Part shown: in pieces, positions 5,107 through 8,803 of the stretch
Layout: every line of letters starts with the position of its first letter
How positions within the stretch are numbered: position 1 is the first letter of the stretch
Assembly (NCBI GenBank): GCA_035691065.1
Contig: DASSJT010000072.1
Location: forward strand, 1-8,803
DNA from: DASSJT01 sp035691065
GTDB taxonomy: Bacteria > Actinomycetota > Actinomycetes > Actinomycetales > Dermatophilaceae
Direction of reading: 5' to 3'
DNA: 8,803 nucleotides
The notes under the pieces: generated by a model
Databases searched by the model: none
The model's input: only the letters and a program-made list of their open reading frames with translations
Told to the model about the DNA's origin: nothing
Translations under genes and position numbers: made by a program

Positions 5107-7329
5107 ATGAAACAGGTGGCCCAGAACTACCGCTCCGGCGAGCTGGTCGTCCTCGACGTGCCCGCTCCCGCGTGCAAGCCCGGCGGCGTGCTCGTCCACA
5201 CGGTCTACTCCCTGATCTCGACCGGCACCGAGATGATGAAGGTGACCGAGGCGCGGCTCTCGCTCCTCGGGAAGGCCCGCGCGAGGCCGGACCAGGTCAA
5301 GAAGGTGCTGGACTCGGTCGCGCAACAGGGGCCAGTCGCGACCTACAAGAAGGCCATCAACACCCTCGACAGCTACACCCCGCTTGGCTACTCACTCTGC
5401 GGCGTCGTGGTGGACGTCGGGAAGGGAGCCGACGAGTTCGCGGTCGGAAACCTCGTGGCGGCCGCAGGCAACGAGTTCGCCCTCCACGCCGAGGTGAACT
5501 GGGTCCCGACGAACCTCTGCGTTCCCGTACCGGCGGGCGTCGCTCCGGAGCATGCCGCCTTCGCGACCGTGGGGGCCATCGCGATGCAGGGCGTGCGTCG
5601 GGGTGAGGCCCAGCTGGGCGAGCTGGCCTGCGTCGTCGGGCTCGGGCTGATCGGACAGCTGGTGGTCCGGCTGCTCGTGGCATCTGGTGTGCGCGTGGTC
5701 GGCATCGACACCGTGCCGGAGCGTTGCCGCATGGCCGAGGCGGCTGGCGCGATCGCCTGCGCCGGCCCCGATCCCGAGGGCACGGCATACATCGAGCAGG
5801 TCGTCCACGCCGCCACGGGCGGCCTCGGCGCGGACGTCGTCTATCTCGCGGCCGGCGGGGACAGCAACGGGCCGGTGGAGCTGGCGGCCCGCCTGGCGCG
5901 GGACCGGGGCCGCGTCGTGGACATCGGCAAGACCAAACTGGACCTTCCGTGGAACGCCTACTACGAGAAGGAGCTCGACGTCCGGTTCTCGCGCTCCTAC
6001 GGTCCGGGGCGCTATGACGACAGTTACGAGCTCGACGGGATCGACTACCCGGCCGGATACGTCCGCTGGACCGAGCGGCGCAACCTGCAGTGCTTCCTCG
6101 ACCTCCTCGCCGACGGCTCGCTCGAGGTCGCCTCGCTAGTGTCGGGCACCCGGCCGATCGCTGAGGCGTCGGCCGTCTACGGGGAGCTGCGCGACGGAAC
6201 CCTCAAGGGCGTGGGGTTCCTCTTCGAATACCCCGAGCCTCCAGCGGACTCCGACGACCGAACCGTTGCCCCGGCCCGGTTCGCGCAGACCATTCAGGCC
6301 CGCCCGCCCGCTGGTGCGCCGACCGCCGATGCTCGCGCCTCCCATGGGAGGCCCGTGGACGCCTCGGCCTCGACGGTGCGGCTCGGCTTCATCGGTGCCG
6401 GGAGCTATGCCTCCTCCATGCTGCTGCCGCATCTGGCCAAGGACCCGGCCGCGACTCTGGCGACCGTCGCGACCACGCGGTCCCTGTCGGCCGTCAACGC
6501 CCAGCGCAAGTTCGGCTTCGAGCGGGTCACGACCGACGCTGGGGGCGTCCTCGCCGACCCTGACATCGACGCCGTGTTCGTCGTCACCCGCCACCACTCC
6601 CACGCCGACTTCGTCTGCCGGGCGCTCGAGGCGGGCAAGGCCGTCTTCGTCGAGAAACCCCTGGCCCTCTCCCACGCTGACGTCGATCGCATCCTCGAGG
6701 TGGTCAAGCGGACGGGCAACGACCGGGTCATGGTCGGCTTCAACCGCCGGTTCGCACCGCTCTTCACCGACCTGCGCCGCCGTTTCGGCGCGCCAGGTGG
6801 GCCGGTGACGGCCCGATACCTCGTCAACGCCGGCCGTCTCGATGCGTCGAGCTGGTATCTCAACGAGGAGCTGGAGGGCTCCCGCTTCCTGGGCGAGGGT
6901 GGTCACTTCATCGACACCCTCAGCGCGTGGATCGGTCATCCTCCGGTCGAGGTGGTTGCCCTTCAGACGCCCGACGGGGTCGGCCTGCACGCCACGCTCC
7001 GGTATGCCGATGGCTCACTGGCCGCGGTCACGTACACCACGGGTGGTGACAGCCGCTTCCCCAAGGAGACCCTCGACGTCGCCGGGGGCGGCCGCAACGC
7101 GCGTCTCGACAACTTCACGCGGGCCACCGTGTGGGGCCGCTCGGGCAAGGACGTCAAGCGGTCCTTCGGCGGCCAGGACAAGGGCCAGCGGGTGGAGGTC
7201 GGGCGGTTCGTGGAAGCGGTCCGTCTGGGCACAGCAATGCCGATCGACCTCGACTCGATCGTCGCGACGACGCGGGCCACGATCGCCGTCGGCGAGAGCC
7301 TCGCGTCGGGCCGACCGGTCGCCCTGTGA
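5107..7329 (+). CDS. bi-domain oxidoreductase: MDR-type dehydrogenase fused to Gfo/Idh/MocA
   Basis: A 740-residue cytoplasmic protein with two complete dehydrogenase modules. Residues 1-375 are a medium-chain dehydrogenase-like half: PAPACKPGGVLV and SLISTGTEM, where zinc enzymes usually have the catalytic Cys, so catalytic zinc is probably absent; PLGYSLCGVV; a Rossmann motif G178-L-G180-L-I-G183 with D201 after strand two, fitting NAD. A Pro/Ala/Asp-rich linker covers about 376-423. Residues 424-740 are a Gfo/Idh/MocA half: GFIGAGSYA (G430 to A435), T457-R458 after strand two, EKPLALS with E516-K517-P518, and GGHFID with H600 and D603. This fusion recurs in polysaccharide clusters beside asparagine synthases and heparinase-like proteins; its reaction is not established to my knowledge, but sugar oxidation, reduction or epimerisation is likely. 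The ATG at 5107 gives the family-typical MKQVxQN start, though the Shine-Dalgarno match upstream is weak. The stop overlaps the next start by 4 nt. Confidence 0.92.
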   Translation: MKQVAQNYRSGELVVLDVPAPACKPGGVLVHTVYSLISTGTEMMKVTEARLSLLGKARARPDQVKKVLDSVAQQGPVATYKKAINTLDSYTPLGYSLCGVVVDVGKGADEFAVGNLVAAAGNEFALHAEVNWVPTNLCVPVPAGVAPEHAAFATVGAIAMQGVRRGEAQLGELACVVGLGLIGQLVVRLLVASGVRVVGIDTVPERCRMAEAAGAIACAGPDPEGTAYIEQVVHAATGGLGADVVYLAAGGDSNGPVELAARLARDRGRVVDIGKTKLDLPWNAYYEKELDVRFSRSYGPGRYDDSYELDGIDYPAGYVRWTERRNLQCFLDLLADGSLEVASLVSGTRPIAEASAVYGELRDGTLKGVGFLFEYPEPPADSDDRTVAPARFAQTIQARPPAGAPTADARASHGRPVDASASTVRLGFIGAGSYASSMLLPHLAKDPAATLATVATTRSLSAVNAQRKFGFERVTTDAGGVLADPDIDAVFVVTRHHSHADFVCRALEAGKAVFVEKPLALSHADVDRILEVVKRTGNDRVMVGFNRRFAPLFTDLRRRFGAPGGPVTARYLVNAGRLDASSWYLNEELEGSRFLGEGGHFIDTLSAWIGHPPVEVVALQTPDGVGLHATLRYADGSLAAVTYTTGGDSRFPKETLDVAGGGRNARLDNFTRATVWGRSGKDVKRSFGGQDKGQRVEVGRFVEAVRLGTAMPIDLDSIVATTRATIAVGESLASGRPVAL

Positions 7330-8803
7330 GCAGGTCGCTCGGCTGGTACGTCCGCCGGCTGCGCCGGATGTCCCTTGGAGAGGTCGTTGCGCGGACTGCC
7401 GACCGCGCCCGTCAGTCGGTCTGGGCACGCCGGCAGGTGAGGCCTGGTATGCCGGTTGGCCCGGTCCCGGGCCTGCTCACCCCGCGTACGTTCCAGTCGA
7501 CTCTTCCGGCCGAGACCCGCGACGCGGTACCCCCCGCCGCGAAGGCTGCCGTGGTGGCCGCTGCCGATCATCTTCTGGCAGGCGAGTGGGCGGTGTTCGG
7601 CGCGACACGCTCTGACATCGTCGACCCCGACTGGTTCCTCGACCCGGTCACCGGCCGTCGCGCGCCCGACGGCGAGCTGGCGTTCCGGATCGACCACCGC
7701 GACGAGAGCGTCACGGGCAACGTCAAGTCGGTGTGGGAACTGTCGCGTCACCATCACCTCACCGTGCTCGCTGCCGCGTGGTGGCTCACCGGGGACGACC
7801 GGTATGCCGACGTCGTTGCGCGCCAGCTGCGATCATGGTGGGCGCGGAATCCCTTCCTCTCGGGGATCCACTGGACGAGCGGCATCGAGCTCGGAATCCG
7901 GCTCGTCAGCTGGGTCTGGATCCGACGGCTGCTCGACGGCTGGCCCGGAGCACGGCCCCTGTTCGAGGACAACGAGGACGCCCTGCGCCAGATTCGTTGG
8001 CACCAGGAGTACCTCGCCGCGTTTCGCAGTCGGGGCTCGTCTGCCAACAACCATGTGATCGCGGAGGCCTGCGGCGGATATGCGGCTGCGTGTGCGTTTC
8101 CCTGGTACGCCGAGAGCGAGCGGTGGCGCCTCGGCTCAGCGGCCCTCTTCGAGTCCGAGCTGGTCGCCAACACGTTCCCCAGCGGTGTCAACCGCGAGCT
8201 GGCGACCGACTACCACCGCTTCGTCACCGAGCTGGCGGTCCTGGCTGTCGCCGAGGCGGACCGGTCTGGCCGTCCCCTGGGGGAGCCGACCAGGCGGCTG
8301 CTTGCCAGGTCGTTGGATGCCGCCGCAGCCCTGCTCGACACGACCGGACGGCCGCCGCGGCAGGGCGACGGCGACGAGGGACGCGGCCTGGTGCTCGACC
8401 CCCCAGACGTCGACCCGTGGGCGACACTCCTCGCGTCTGGCGCTTCCGTCGTCGGGGCGGCTGAGTGGTGGCCGCCCGTACAGCGAGGGATCACGAGCAC
8501 CGTGATTGGCGCGCTGTCGGCGTCCTCAGCGGTGTCCGACCGCCCCCCCAGCGCGACCAGCGCCTTCGGAGACGCCGGCATCCATGTTCTGCGGACCGGT
8601 TCGGGCGAAGCGCCGGAGATCTGGTGCCGGTGTGATGGGGGGCCCCAAGGCTTTCTCGCCATCGCCGCACACGGTCATGCCGACGCGCTCTCCGTCGAGG
8701 TGCGGCACGAGGGAGTCGACATCCTTGCGGACCCAGGCACCTACTGCTACCACGGAGAGCCCGACTGGCGTAGCTACTTCCGCTCGACGCGTGCCCACAA
8801 CAC
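7326..8803 (+). CDS. heparinase II/III / alginate-lyase-like protein, C-terminus beyond window
   Basis: The frame is open from GTG 7326 to the window edge: 492 codons plus 2 nt, no stop. Family proteins usually run to roughly 600 residues or more, so the end is cut off by the window, not by mutation. It resembles uronate-polysaccharide lyases built from an alpha/alpha toroid followed by a beta-sandwich. Toroid: WELSRHHHLTVLAAAWWLTG, WWARNPF, HWTSGIELGIRLVSW, SSANNHVIAEA with N242-H243, and LATDYHRFV with Y296. Beta-sandwich: AAHGHADALS with H449, H451 and D453, then DPGTY and the Arg-rich run up to TRAHNT. The Asn-His and Tyr spacing (53 residues) resembles that remembered for PL17-type lyases. 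The N-terminus (VSRSLGWYVRRLRRMSLGE) is basic and has no hydrophobic core, so no signal peptide is apparent. The GTG overlaps the upstream TGA; no strong Shine-Dalgarno is visible, suggesting translational coupling. The target polymer is unknown. Confidence 0.9.
   Translation, partial: MSRSLGWYVRRLRRMSLGEVVARTADRARQSVWARRQVRPGMPVGPVPGLLTPRTFQSTLPAETRDAVPPAAKAAVVAAADHLLAGEWAVFGATRSDIVDPDWFLDPVTGRRAPDGELAFRIDHRDESVTGNVKSVWELSRHHHLTVLAAAWWLTGDDRYADVVARQLRSWWARNPFLSGIHWTSGIELGIRLVSWVWIRRLLDGWPGARPLFEDNEDALRQIRWHQEYLAAFRSRGSSANNHVIAEACGGYAAACAFPWYAESERWRLGSAALFESELVANTFPSGVNRELATDYHRFVTELAVLAVAEADRSGRPLGEPTRRLLARSLDAAAALLDTTGRPPRQGDGDEGRGLVLDPPDVDPWATLLASGASVVGAAEWWPPVQRGITSTVIGALSASSAVSDRPPSATSAFGDAGIHVLRTGSGEAPEIWCRCDGGPQGFLAIAAHGHADALSVEVRHEGVDILADPGTYCYHGEPDWRSYFRSTRAHN

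Noticed and set aside
6136..6990. Minus-strand open frame opposite the linker and second half of the bi-domain oxidoreductase.
   Set aside because: No family features; explained by GC-rich antisense composition.
7456..8464. Plus-strand frames overlapping the lyase-like gene.
   Set aside because: The frame starting at 7326 is open to the window edge and carries the lyase motifs; the others are out-of-frame shadows.
1..8803. CRISPR arrays, tRNA or rRNA genes, transposases, attachment sites.
   Set aside because: No regularly spaced repeats, RNA-gene sequence or mobile-element protein motifs were seen on either strand.

Overview
The window looks like part of a surface-polysaccharide gene cluster from a high-GC Gram-positive bacterium, most likely an actinomycete. 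The reasons are very GC-rich coding DNA with strong G/C preference at third codon positions, GTG starts, and 4-nt GTGA stop/start overlaps. Family-level placement (for example Intrasporangiaceae) is only a guess.

Layout. Positions 1-548 hold no gene I can defend. There may be the last few codons of an upstream gene ending by about position 46, then a tandem palindromic repeat (80-119) able to form a 10-bp perfect hairpin, then featureless leader DNA. From 549 to the right edge there are five tightly packed plus-strand genes that look like one operon: (1) an AlgD-like GDP-mannose/UDP-glucose 6-dehydrogenase, 549-1871; (2) a GT4-type glycosyltransferase, 1868-3130, overlapping gene 1 by 4 nt; (3) a glutamine-dependent asparagine-synthase-type amidotransferase, 3133-5046, 2 nt after gene 2; (4) a two-domain oxidoreductase fusing an MDR (alcohol-dehydrogenase-like) half to a Gfo/Idh/MocA half, 5107-7329, after a 60-nt gap containing an 18/19-bp tandem duplication; (5) a heparinase II/III / alginate-lyase-like protein, from 7326 off the right edge, overlapping gene 4 by 4 nt. 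Gene 5 is open to the end of the window with 492 codons visible, so it lacks its C-terminus here.

How they may work together (inference). Gene 1 oxidises a nucleotide-hexose to a nucleotide-uronate, by residue pattern most like GDP-mannose to GDP-mannuronate. Gene 3 is in the right place to amidate a carboxylate, perhaps the uronate, giving a uronamide. Gene 4 could carry out sugar redox or epimerisation chemistry. Gene 2 transfers a sugar during repeat-unit assembly. Gene 5 would cleave or edit uronate-containing glycan. No flippase, polymerase, chain-length regulator or ABC exporter is in the window, so the cluster must continue outside it. The most interesting possibility is an alginate-like but amidated actinobacterial exopolysaccharide whose dedicated lyase-like protein has no visible signal peptide.
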